Of a stretch of 37,932 nt of DNA, positions 32,174 through 37,932 are shown piece after piece. Under the pieces are notes generated by a model. The model was given only the letters and a program-made list of their open reading frames with translations. It had not been told where the DNA came from and did not search any database. The number at the start of each line of letters is the position of its first letter. Position 1 is the first letter of the stretch. The stretch comes from a virus: positions 1-37,932 of IMG/VR virus record IMGVR_UViG_3300022744_000068. One strand, given 5' to 3'. Both the position numbers and the translations under genes were made by a program.

Positions 32174-33183
32174 TGTGCTTCTCCATTGGCCTCAGGGGCC
32201 TGTTCGTTGTCTTGGGGCTGCAGGCGCTCACGCAGCCGATTCAGCACGCGCGCGAGCTTCGTGGGGTCCTGGCCAACCTCGGCGAGGCTCGCGGTCACGC
32301 CCGCGATCAGCTTCTCGTCGGTGACCTGGGCGAGCAGACCGTCGATCATCGCTCGCAGCTCTTCGGGGCTCGCCGGGGTGCCGGCCTCGACCGCCGCGGC
32401 GTACTCAGCCCAGTCGAGCGCCATCCGGTCGGGCAGGCCGTCACGGTTCTTCGCGTAGTAGGCAGCCGTGCCGACCGTGTACATGATGCGGTCGCCCGTG
32501 CTCACGCCGCGAGCGCGCCCTGTCTTGTCGTTCACGCGCTCGAACGAGTCGAGCTTCGCGTAGAGCACCGTGTCGCACCAACCGCGAATGAGGCCCGAGG
32601 CCTTTTCGTTGATGGCGGGCCCAAACTTGCCGTAGTCCTCGCCCTCGGGGTTCTTGAACTTGCACACCGCGGCATGCCCAGCGATGCCGATGGCCATGCG
32701 CTTTTCGCGGCGCAAGCGCTCCAGGCGCGCGAGCAGGACGCGCCACTCGACGAGGCTGATCGTGTTCTGGCCCTTGAAAAAGCCGTAGTCCTCGATGTTC
32801 TTCTTCCCATCCCGCTTGCAGATGTAGTTCCACAGGAACTGCTCCACGTCGTCGATTAGGTCGATGGCAAGCATGCTGTACTTGGGCGGCTTGGCCAGGA
32901 GCTCGTCGCACGCGTCGAGCAGGTCTTCCCAGCACGTGGGCGTGGGGAAGCGGTTCGCACCGGCGATGTTCTCGGTGCCGCCCTGGGTGTCGAAAAAGAT
33001 GGTGTTGCCGGCGTCGGCAAAGAAGGTCGACTTGCCGAGACCGCCGTCGCCGTAGATGAAGATGCGCCGGGGCTCCTTCACCACGCCGCTCGTCACCGCA
33101 TCCAGGGTCATGCGCTTGGTGCGCGCTGCAGGCGCTGGCGCCTGGGTCGGCGCTGGTGCGCCCTGTCTCATATTGGTTCTCAC
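32170..33183 (-). CDS. Sak4-like RecA-fold recombinase ATPase
   Basis: A 337-residue ATPase of the phage AAA_24/Sak4 type. Walker A GDGGLGKST at 45-53, Walker B MLAIDLID at 104-111 (D108), a KGQNTISLVEWRVLLARLER helix and an IGIAGHAAVCKFKNPEG sensor-type region are present. Sak4 proteins promote single-strand annealing together with an SSB. I chose the GTG at 33183, with AGGAGG at 33192-33197; it overlaps the HNH stop. An ATG at 33171 is the alternative. It would act with the SSB-like protein and the nuclease of the same operon in phage recombination or concatemer repair. Confidence 0.85.
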   Translation of the reverse strand: MRTNMRQGAPAPTQAPAPAARTKRMTLDAVTSGVVKEPRRIFIYGDGGLGKSTFFADAGNTIFFDTQGGTENIAGANRFPTPTCWEDLLDACDELLAKPPKYSMLAIDLIDDVEQFLWNYICKRDGKKNIEDYGFFKGQNTISLVEWRVLLARLERLRREKRMAIGIAGHAAVCKFKNPEGEDYGKFGPAINEKASGLIRGWCDTVLYAKLDSFERVNDKTGRARGVSTGDRIMYTVGTAAYYAKNRDGLPDRMALDWAEYAAAVEAGTPASPEELRAMIDGLLAQVTDEKLIAGVTASLAEVGQDPTKLARVLNRLRERLQPQDNEQAPEANGEAQ

Positions 33184-33710
33184 GACGCTTTCCTCCTCAG
33201 CTTCGATGCACGTTCCATCGCGCTGCGCACTTCCGCCCGCGCCCGACGTGGGCGCGAGTTGTTGCTCTGCTCTTTCCGGGTTGCCCAACGGCAGTTCCCG
33301 GGTTCGTAGCCACGGTCATTGTCGATGCGGTCCAAGCTGGTTCCGCTCGGACGCTCGCCCACGTCGGCCAAAAAGTTCTCGAACGACTTCCAGCGCTCGC
33401 AAACCGTGATCCCGCGAAGAGTGTACCGCTCAAAATCCTGGACCGGTCCATTACCCTTCACGCGCTGCCACATCATCTTCCAGGAGCGATACGTGGAAGA
33501 CCGCGAGAGACCGTGCGTGGTCCTTCGCTCTGCAGCGAAGCATCCGCATGACACGGTGTGTCCGTAACGGAGGTTGCTCTGCGACACGACCAGGGACGAT
33601 CCGCAGTCACATGAACAGTTCCACTGCCGATGCTTTTTGACCGTGGAATGAAGACTCAGCGCCGTCAGCCTTCCAAAGCGCTGGCCCGTGATGTCGATAG
33701 CGGCCCTCAT
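33180..33710 (-). CDS. HNH homing-type endonuclease
   Basis: A 176-residue free-standing HNH endonuclease. The N-terminal zinc-binding part is FGRLTAL at 12-18, NCSCDCG (31-37) and SCGC (54-57). The middle has TYRSWKMMWQRVKGNG, and the nuclease part has LDRIDN at 126-131, PGNCRWAT (137-144) and EQSNN (147-151). The usual first His of the motif is not seen (TSLDR), which may lower activity. It sits between the nuclease and recombinase genes with ATGA-type overlaps on both sides, so it is either a homing insertion now fully adapted to the operon or a true operon member. Confidence 0.87.
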   Translation of the reverse strand: MRAAIDITGQRFGRLTALSLHSTVKKHRQWNCSCDCGSSLVVSQSNLRYGHTVSCGCFAAERRTTHGLSRSSTYRSWKMMWQRVKGNGPVQDFERYTLRGITVCERWKSFENFLADVGERPSGTSLDRIDNDRGYEPGNCRWATRKEQSNNSRPRRARAEVRSAMERASKLRRKAS

Positions 33711-34735
33711 TCTGCAGCCTCGGGCGCGCTCAACTCTTCATGCACGTTCTCGAGCTTGCGGAATAGCGCTTTGTCCTCGAGCGAGGCTTCCCCCGAACAA
33801 ACAGGGAAGTAACTGCACATTCTGGAAAAGCGCTCGCATGCGTCGGTGTTGCGGCACGGCGTTCCGAGCCGCGTCACTTCCTTCATGGCCTGAGTCAGGA
33901 GCCACATGTCCAGGCTGTGGGCGCGCTCCTCGGACTCAAGGCGCACGACTTCACCGCGTTGGTAGTATTTGTCCGGCGATGCCGCGACGTCCTCCAGGAG
34001 GCGCTGCTCGTACTCCTCGACCGTTTCGAGGCGGGTCTGCAGCACGTAGCCTTGGGCAGTGTCCCCGGTCTCGCGCCACTTCTTGCCGTCCTTCGTGCGC
34101 ACGCGCTCGCCATTCGCGTCGTGCACGATCTTCGTGCCGTTTTCGTCGGCGAGCGGGATTTGGTTGGGGCGCTGGGCAGGCTTGCGCACCACGTCGTAGA
34201 TGCAGCGCTCGGGCTCAATGCCAAGCGCGCGCACACCCGCGAAGTAGGCGGACACCTGCCCGTCCATCGTGAGCTTCCGCCAGTAGGTAGAGCCAAAGCC
34301 TATTTCGCGGGATGCCGTCTTGTGCTCGACCAGGCCACCGCGAATCACCACGTCCACCTTGCCGCCGAGTTGGAAGGTGCGGGACGCTGCGCCCGTCTCC
34401 GGGTTGATGAGCGGCGCGCGGAACTCCTGCTCAACGCCCACCACCTCGTAGGGTTCGCTGCCCCAGCGCGCTTCGTAGCCGCGAAGGAGCACGCGAAGGC
34501 GTGCGGCTTCATAGGGGTCAGCTGCGCCGGCAGTGGCGGCCTCGATGGCCACGTCGAGGCCATAGCCGAGCCACCACTTTTCCAAGCCCAGGTGCCAGCA
34601 CGCGCCGAAGCGCAGCGCTTCCGCGTCTTCCAATGGCCGGTAACCGAGCACATAGGCGTAGTGGTGCTCCATCTGGCAGCGCCGGAAGCACGACATCTCC
34701 GAGTTGGTCACGACTCTGAGGGCGACCTTGCTCAC
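33707..34735 (-). CDS. PD-(D/E)XK nuclease, Cas4/RecB-like with Fe-S cysteines
   Basis: A 342-residue protein. The nuclease core has GGKVDVVIRGGLVEHKTASRE, with D128 and E137-x-K139. Cysteines near the N-terminus (C16, C20) and four at the C-terminus (C294, C300, C307, C313) fit the iron-sulfur cluster arrangement of RecB/Cas4-type exonucleases, which join both ends of the fold. It would resect DNA ends to give ssDNA for Sak4. The GTG at 34735 overlaps the previous stop; an open frame continues 129 bases upstream but lies over that gene. The phage therefore has an end-processing nuclease, annealase and SSB set. Confidence 0.82.
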   Translation of the reverse strand: MSKVALRVVTNSEMSCFRRCQMEHHYAYVLGYRPLEDAEALRFGACWHLGLEKWWLGYGLDVAIEAATAGAADPYEAARLRVLLRGYEARWGSEPYEVVGVEQEFRAPLINPETGAASRTFQLGGKVDVVIRGGLVEHKTASREIGFGSTYWRKLTMDGQVSAYFAGVRALGIEPERCIYDVVRKPAQRPNQIPLADENGTKIVHDANGERVRTKDGKKWRETGDTAQGYVLQTRLETVEEYEQRLLEDVAASPDKYYQRGEVVRLESEERAHSLDMWLLTQAMKEVTRLGTPCRNTDACERFSRMCSYFPVCSGEASLEDKALFRKLENVHEELSAPEAAE

Positions 34736-35028
34736 GGCTCTTCCTCGCCGCTGAACACCGCATCCTGGCAGCCCTGGCACATCCGGCTCAGGTCCCATTC
34801 CTCGCGCGAAAGCTCGTCGCGGAAGTCGCGTTCGGGGTCGACCCTCAGCCCGCAGGTAGCGCAAAGGCTGTTGGCAAGGGCCTGGGCGAGGGGCGGACCG
34901 CCCAGCGCTTGGCCGAGCTTGTCCATCTGCTCGAGCAAGTCGTCAGACTTACCCTTGAGCTGCTCCGAGCCGTGCAGCTCGACGGCATCCCGCAGCGAAA
35001 CGGCTACCGACGCGAAGGGCATGATCAC
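34732..35028 (-). CDS. small zinc-ribbon protein
   Basis: A 98-residue protein with a two-part zinc site near the C-terminus: CATCG and CQGCQ, separated by about 25 residues. I chose the GTG at 35028, with GGAGG five to six bases upstream and a GTGA overlap with the previous gene; the ATG at 35022 is the alternative. The N-terminal half is a helix-rich part (LHGSEQLKGKSDDLLEQMDK). Likely a DNA- or protein-binding zinc ribbon in the recombination operon. Function not identified. Confidence 0.65.
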   Translation of the reverse strand: MIMPFASVAVSLRDAVELHGSEQLKGKSDDLLEQMDKLGQALGGPPLAQALANSLCATCGLRVDPERDFRDELSREEWDLSRMCQGCQDAVFSGEEEP

Positions 35029-35258
35029 GATGCACCTCCGACGATGCGCGCGAGCTTGGGGCTCAGCTGGGTCTGACCGGCGAAATACTTGCGTGCCCAC
35101 GCGCTGAACGTGGGGCCGAGCGGGCGGCGCACGCGCTTTCGCGGCGTCTTGATGACGGTCTGGTTGGTGTCGCGGTCGAAGTCGCGGACCGCCTCAGCGA
35201 CGGTCTGACGGTTCGCGAACATGGAGCGGGCGCGCTTCATGGTGATGACGGGGTTCAT
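35025..35258 (-). CDS. small basic protein, second gene of the leftward operon
   Basis: A 77-residue, highly basic protein (MKRARSMFANRQTV; KTPRKRVRRPLGPT). ATG at 35258 overlaps the stop of the 39-residue gene before it, and its own stop overlaps the next start. The Arg/Lys cluster suggests nucleic-acid binding. No family recognised. As an early product it could affect transcription or replication. Confidence 0.6.
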   Translation of the reverse strand: MNPVITMKRARSMFANRQTVAEAVRDFDRDTNQTVIKTPRKRVRRPLGPTFSAWARKYFAGQTQLSPKLARIVGGAS

Positions 35259-35374
35259 GATTGCCCCCCGTCGACGAAGCGCGGGATCACCGCGTAGAGC
35301 TCGCGCAAGTCGCGAATCGACAACCAACCGGCGCCGCGCGTGATTCGGCGGACCATCTGTGAAGACAGCTGCAT
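35255..35374 (-). CDS. 39-residue first gene of the leftward operon
   Basis: A short gene whose ATG at 35374 has GGAGGGG about eight bases upstream. It encodes a 39-residue protein (start MQLSSQMVRRITRGAGWL, then SIRDLRELYAVIPRF). The sequence may form a short helix-turn-helix-like unit (SIRDLRELYAV). Its stop overlaps the next ATG by four bases. It is the first open frame after the leftward promoter and could be a leader peptide or regulator. Confidence 0.6.
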   Translation of the reverse strand: MQLSSQMVRRITRGAGWLSIRDLRELYAVIPRFVDGGQS

Positions 35375-35422
35375 GACTACCCCTCCACCCCTCACCAACT
35401 CGTAACGAGCCGGACGAGTGAG

Positions 35423-35451
35423 ACGGTAAGGCATCGGCTACATACTGTCAA
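35423..35451 (-). promoter_or_regulatory. leftward early promoter (PL-like)
   Basis: On the minus strand there is a perfect -35 TTGACA (35446-35451) and, after exactly 17 bases, TACCGT (35423-35428) as a moderate -10. It is about 50 bases before the first leftward gene. The -35 overlaps the imperfect palindrome TACATAC...CTGTGTA (35439-35465), a likely repressor operator. It should drive the recombination-integration operon. Confidence 0.6.
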
Positions 35452-35464
35452 CGATATGCTGTGT

Positions 35465-35494
35465 AGAAAAAGAAAGGGCCCCGTTTTGGAGCCC
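35465..35494 (-). terminator. intrinsic terminator after the leftward repressor
   Basis: On the minus strand a stem of seven positions, GGGCTCC / GGGGCCC (six canonical pairs plus one mismatch, loop AAAAC), is followed by TTTCTTTTTCT. It lies 38 bases after the repressor stop and just before the leftward promoter, so repressor transcripts should stop before entering the early operon. Confidence 0.7.
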
Positions 35495-35532
35495 TGGCAC
35501 ACCGCATCCCTGAATTTATTTTCGCTGGTTCG

Positions 35533-35931
35533 TCACTTCTTCCGGGTCCCGTAGAGCACTCTCAGCACCAACGAAATCTGGTCATCGTTGACGTCGACGT
35601 CACGCAGCGCCAGCGCCAGGCCCTCTCTCTCGGTGCTCGTGAGGTGTTTCCATTCTGGATGAGACAACAGCGTGCGAATGCGTTCCGTCTTCACGTCTTT
35701 CGGCCCCCCGACGCGCCGATCCCCATAGAGGATATGATCGGCGCCGACCCCAAAGAGCTCTGCTAACCGCGGTAGGAGCGCAGTCGGCAATGCCCGCCCG
35801 TTCTCCCAGCGACTTACTGTTGCCGTACTGGCACTGTCAAGAGATTCCGCGAGCTGCTGCTGGGTCATGCCCCTGGCTTCGCGCAGCGCCCTGATTCGAG
35901 CGCCTACTGCTTTAGGGTCAATGTGAGCCAT
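35533..35931 (-). CDS. XRE-family phage repressor, CI-like
   Basis: A 132-residue protein. Residues 7-68 are a classic XRE helix-turn-helix domain (VGARIRALREARGMTQQQLA; STATVSRWENGRALPT; LAELFGVGADHILYG). The C-terminal 60 residues are charged and helical with no S24 self-cleaving peptidase, so induction is unlikely to be by RecA-stimulated cleavage. The ATG at 35931 is preferred; a GTG at 35937 adds two residues. The promoter on its minus strand places the transcript start only a few bases before this ATG, suggesting a leaderless mRNA. It is transcribed divergently from the second XRE gene and is followed by its own terminator. Confidence 0.85.
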   Translation of the reverse strand: MAHIDPKAVGARIRALREARGMTQQQLAESLDSASTATVSRWENGRALPTALLPRLAELFGVGADHILYGDRRVGGPKDVKTERIRTLLSHPEWKHLTSTEREGLALALRDVDVNDDQISLVLRVLYGTRKK

Positions 35932-35940
35932 ATGCACACA

Positions 35941-35969
35941 CCTTTATGAGCTTATGACGCCAGCGTCAA
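35941..35969 (-). promoter_or_regulatory. promoter of the leftward repressor
   Basis: The minus strand has TTGACG (35964-35969) and, 17 bases on, TAAAGG (35941-35946), a weak -10. Transcription would start around 35934, next to the repressor ATG. The palindrome TGACGC-CA-GCGTCA overlaps the -35, so the repressor or the opposing regulator could control this promoter. Confidence 0.5.
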
Positions 35970-35986
35970 TGCGCCGTTTTGCGCAT
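35955..35986. promoter_or_regulatory. two adjacent palindromic operator candidates
   Basis: Between the divergent repressor genes lie two perfect-arm inverted repeats: TGACGC-CA-GCGTCA (35955-35968) and ATGCGC-CGTTTT-GCGCAT (35969-35986). They directly abut each other and cover the -35 of the leftward repressor promoter and the region just upstream of the rightward promoter. They are good candidates for binding sites of the two XRE proteins. Confidence 0.55.
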
Positions 35987-35993
35987 CTTATAG

Positions 35994-36022
35994 TTGACGA
36001 TATGTTTCCGAGTACATACAGT
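35994..36022 (+). promoter_or_regulatory. rightward early promoter (PR-like)
   Basis: TTGACG at 35994-35999 and TACAGT at 36017-36022 are separated by 17 bases. The expected start of transcription, about seven bases beyond, falls at or beside the ATG at 36030, and there is no ribosome site upstream. TACATACAGTC (36013-36023) overlaps the -10 and resembles TACATACTGTC (35439-35449) at the leftward promoter, a possible shared operator. Confidence 0.6.
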
Positions 36023-36029
36023 CTCCAGC

Positions 36030-36296
36030 ATGGCACAGGGGTTTGGGGACAGGTTGCGCCGTGCGCGCAAGATGCGGGGCCTAAAGCAAGCCGAGCTTGC
36101 GCGCGTTACGAGCGCAGATCAGGCCACAATTTGCCGCTACGAAACGGTTGGCGGCGCTCCTACGGTTGAGCGCCTCAAGGAGTTTGCGGAAGCGCTTGGC
36201 GTTTCCTTCGCGTGGTTGGCCATCGGCGAAGGGGAAGACCCCACCGTGGGCATCGAGGACGACGGCGCTGCAGGTGTCGAGGGCGCGGCCCAATGA
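36030..36296 (+). CDS. XRE-family regulator, Cro-like
   Basis: An 88-residue protein. Residues 5-65 are an XRE helix-turn-helix domain (FGDRLRRARKMRGLKQAELA; ATICRYETVGGAPTVERLKE; ALGVSFAWLAIG), followed by an acidic tail. The ATG at 36030 is favoured over the longer frame because the domain starts here and the promoter predicts a leaderless transcript. As the first gene of the rightward operon and opposed to the longer repressor, it is probably the Cro-type switch protein. Its stop overlaps the HNH start. Confidence 0.82.
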   Translation: MAQGFGDRLRRARKMRGLKQAELARVTSADQATICRYETVGGAPTVERLKEFAEALGVSFAWLAIGEGEDPTVGIEDDGAAGVEGAAQ

Positions 36297-36658
36297 TTAC
36301 CGCGTTACGCGCCATGGGCACGCTCGACGACCTCCTGGCGTTCTGCTTTCCGGAGCCGAACACGGGTTGCTGGCTCTGGCCGTCGAATCGACGGGGCCCG
36401 ACGCGCGACGTGTTCCGCAAGTTTGTCGGGCCCATCCCGCCCACGCGTCCGACCCCGAGCCCACGCCTCGGAATCACGTTCGTCCTGCACCGCTGCGACG
36501 TCGAGCAGCGCGTGAATCCTGACCACTTGTACCTTGGCGACCACGCGCAGAACGTCAAAGACGCAGTCGAGCGCGGACGCGTCGTCAAGGGTGACAGGTG
36601 GTATTCGGTACCGGGCCGCCAGGGCCTCGTGAGGCGCCGCAATCGAGGTGCCCGATGA
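36293..36658 (+). CDS. HNH endonuclease
   Basis: A 121-residue HNH_3-type endonuclease. GCWLW (25-29) precedes the catalytic region HRCDV (66-70), RVNPDHLYLGD (73-83) and N87, which follow the H...C..P.CxNPxHL...N scheme; one Cys of the usual pair is missing (EQRVNP in place of xxCVNP). A free-standing HNH next to the switch gene may be a homing gene or an early DNA-acting protein. ATG at 36293 overlaps the previous stop, and its own stop overlaps the next ATG, so the gene is well integrated into the operon. Confidence 0.78.
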   Translation: MITALRAMGTLDDLLAFCFPEPNTGCWLWPSNRRGPTRDVFRKFVGPIPPTRPTPSPRLGITFVLHRCDVEQRVNPDHLYLGDHAQNVKDAVERGRVVKGDRWYSVPGRQGLVRRRNRGAR

Positions 36659-36864
36659 TCCCCCCCAAGAGCACCACGCCAAACGCGCCCCCCGCCGCTG
36701 GCGTGTCGCAGTTGCCCCCCTGCAAGCACAAGGCGCCCCCCGCCCGCTTGCAGGGGGGTGACCCTTTTTACGCGCTGCGCCTCGTCATCCTGACCTGGTG
36801 CGGCGCTGGTCTGCTGGCCTGGTCGTGCGTGGTCATCGCCGCGCGCGTGAAGGGGTGCATGTGA
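36655..36864 (+). CDS. small single-span membrane protein
   Basis: A 69-residue protein with a Pro-rich polar N-terminus (MIPPKSTTPNAPPAAG; two cysteine-containing PPCKHKAPP-like segments) and a hydrophobic helix near the C-terminus (LVILTWCGAGLLAWSCVVIAA). The underlying DNA has two near-inverted segments around TGCAAGCACAAG/CTTGCAGGGGGG. ATG at 36655 overlaps the HNH stop. As an early membrane protein it might act in exclusion, but this is speculation. Confidence 0.6.
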   Translation: MIPPKSTTPNAPPAAGVSQLPPCKHKAPPARLQGGDPFYALRLVILTWCGAGLLAWSCVVIAARVKGCM

Positions 36865-36951
36865 ATGCCAGTCGAGGTCTTACTGTTGGGGCTCTCGTTC
36901 GGTTTGGTAGCCATCGCCTTTGCGCTCGACACGCTGAGGATGGACCCATGA
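36865..36951 (+). CDS. 28-residue membrane microprotein
   Basis: A very short gene starting at ATG 36865, directly after the previous stop (TGA-ATG), and ending in an ATGA overlap with the next gene. The product is a hydrophobic helix (PVEVLLLGLSFGLVAIAFAL) with a charged end (DTLRMDP). The precise overlaps on both sides support it being real, despite its length. Confidence 0.5.
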   Translation: MPVEVLLLGLSFGLVAIAFALDTLRMDP

Positions 36952-37358
36952 TCCCCGTCCTCGTCGAGAGCCCTTTCGCGGGCGATGTGTGGAATAACAT
37001 CGAGTACGCGCGCGCCTGCATGGCCGACTGCCTCAAGCGCGGCGAGGCGCCTTTCGCGTCGCACCTGCTCTACACGCAAGAAGGCGTGCTCAACGACAAC
37101 GTGCCCGAAGAGCGCGAGCTCGGCATCGAAGCCGGCCTGCTCTGGGGTCGTTTCGCCAAGCGCACCGTTGTCTACGTGGACCGTGGCATCTCGCGCGGCA
37201 TGCGCGCCGGCATCGCGCGCGCCATCACCGAGGGGCGCCCCGTCGAGTTCCGAAGCCTCCCCGCGTACCAGACCGCCGAGGCCCTGCGCGCGCTCGCTGA
37301 TGCCATGCGCACCTGGGCCAACGCGAAAGCCGAGCTGATGGCAGGTGACGTGCCATGA
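36948..37358 (+). CDS. deoxyribosyltransferase-like protein (DUF7768/DUF4406-type)
   Basis: A 136-residue protein matching small phage proteins related to nucleoside 2-deoxyribosyltransferases: VLVESPFAGDVWNNIEYARA at the start, then GEAPFASHLLYTQEGVLND, PEERELGIEAGLLWGRF and TVVYVDRGISRGMRAGIARA. These resemble the SPYRG...N...A, PF.PHL and GISxGM signatures of the group. The role is probably nucleotide or base handling, possibly in DNA base modification; catalysis is not proven. It overlaps both neighbours and is just before the DNA methyltransferase. Confidence 0.72.
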   Translation: MIPVLVESPFAGDVWNNIEYARACMADCLKRGEAPFASHLLYTQEGVLNDNVPEERELGIEAGLLWGRFAKRTVVYVDRGISRGMRAGIARAITEGRPVEFRSLPAYQTAEALRALADAMRTWANAKAELMAGDVP

Positions 37359-37932
37359 GCTTCGCCGTCGTCGTGGCAGACCCGCCGTGGAAGTTCGGCG
37401 ACTCGCTGCCCGGCGAGACCCGTGGTGCCACGTCGCAGTACACCACGATGCGCGCGGATGACATTGCGGCCATGCGCCTTCCGGACCTGGGCGAGAACGC
37501 GGTGCTGTTCCTGTGGCGCGTGGCTGCGATGCAGCAAGAGGCGCTCGACGTCGCCAAGGCCTGGGGCTTCACCGTCAAGAGCGAGCTCGTCTGGGAGAAG
37601 ATCACCACGGGCAAAGAGCCAAAGGCCCATTTCGGCATGGGGCGCTACGTGCGCGCGTCCCACGAGGTCTGCCTGATTGCGACGCGCGGCCAAGCCTTCC
37701 CGTCGGTGCGCAACGTGCGCTCTCGATTCGCGGCGCCGGTTCGCGCGCACAGTCAGAAGCCTGACGAGTTCTACGCCATCGTCGAGAAGCTCTACCCATT
37801 CGGGCCCACCACGAAGCACTACGACGTCTTCGCGCGCACCCGTCGTTTTGGCTGGATTGGCTTCGGCCACCAGCTCGGCAGTCTGAACGCGGGCGCGGCC
37901 CGGCCCGGGAAAGCACAGGAACATGAGCAGGA
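37355..37932 (+). CDS. MT-A70 family adenine methyltransferase (open at window end)
   Basis: The frame from ATG 37355 runs 192 full codons to the end of the window with no stop. The catalytic DPPW lies at 9-12, followed by QYTTMRADDIAAM, NAVLFLWRVAAMQQEA, WGFTVKSELVWEK, MGRYVRASHEVCLIATRG and a C-terminal FGWIGFGHQLG, all in MT-A70 order. It would methylate adenine N6 in DNA, perhaps to avoid host restriction. If the window is a circle, base 37932 joins base 1 and the protein ends ...EHEQEL with TGA at 5-7, a 194-residue enzyme. Confidence 0.88.
   Translation, partial: MSFAVVVADPPWKFGDSLPGETRGATSQYTTMRADDIAAMRLPDLGENAVLFLWRVAAMQQEALDVAKAWGFTVKSELVWEKITTGKEPKAHFGMGRYVRASHEVCLIATRGQAFPSVRNVRSRFAAPVRAHSQKPDEFYAIVEKLYPFGPTTKHYDVFARTRRFGWIGFGHQLGSLNAGAARPGKAQEHEQ

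Noticed and set aside
31310-32458. 382-residue plus-strand frame opposite the SSB-like and Sak4-like genes
   Set aside because: It spans parts of several well-supported minus-strand genes and has no recognisable motif.

Overview
The window reads as one complete temperate tailed-phage genome and contains no recognisable host gene. Three observations suggest it is a circular (attP-form) genome cut open at an arbitrary point. An uninterrupted attP-like site lies at 29038-29094, far from either end. The MT-A70 methyltransferase at the right end has no stop codon in the window, but joining base 37932 to base 1 gives two more codons and a TGA at 5-7. The rightward genes then continue across the join. 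The sequence is GC-rich with many GTG starts and ATGA/GTGA overlaps. Two lipoproteins and a candidate inner-membrane spanin suggest a Gram-negative, high-GC proteobacterial or myxobacterial-type host. Its tRNA-Ser(UGA) gene is probably the integration site. The exact host cannot be named from the sequence.

Layout: (1) 54-3630, packaging: an HTH protein (possible small terminase), an unknown protein, a metzincin-like lipoprotein, the large terminase and a second small HTH protein. (2) 3686-9498, Mu-like head: portal, S49 protease with a nested scaffold, decoration protein, gpT-like capsid protein and connectors. (3) 9495-18444, contractile tail: sheath, tube, a gpG/gpGT pair joined by a lambda-type GGGAAAG frameshift site, tape measure, hub/spike, gp25-like, gpJ-like and gpI-like baseplate proteins. 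(4) 18446-21064, tail fibre region with a glycine-rich adhesin and a DUF4376-type protein. (5) 21075-23135, a putative lysis cassette of four very small genes, a clan CD (caspase-like) cysteine peptidase candidate and a spanin-like protein. (6) 23135-28380, accessory virion proteins including a 1091-residue fibre with sixteen 20-residue repeats, then a second HExxH lipoprotein. (7) 28384-35374, a long leftward early operon: a small DNA-binding-type cluster, Cas4/RecB-like nuclease, HNH endonuclease, Sak4-like recombinase, SSB-like protein, several small proteins and a tyrosine integrase. (8) 35375-36296, the immunity region with two XRE repressors transcribed divergently. (9) 36293 to the end, rightward early genes: HNH, two small membrane proteins, a deoxyribosyltransferase-like protein and the MT-A70 methyltransferase.

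The immunity region sets the lysis-lysogeny choice. Leftward transcription makes recombination and integration proteins. Rightward transcription appears to run through the methyltransferase into the packaging, head, tail and lysis genes, ending at 28380 where it meets the leftward operon tail to tail. The most unusual points are an attP that lies, with candidate arm-type repeats on both sides, wholly inside the integrase reading frame; a caspase-like peptidase candidate where an endolysin would be expected; and two predicted lipoprotein metallopeptidases on one phage.
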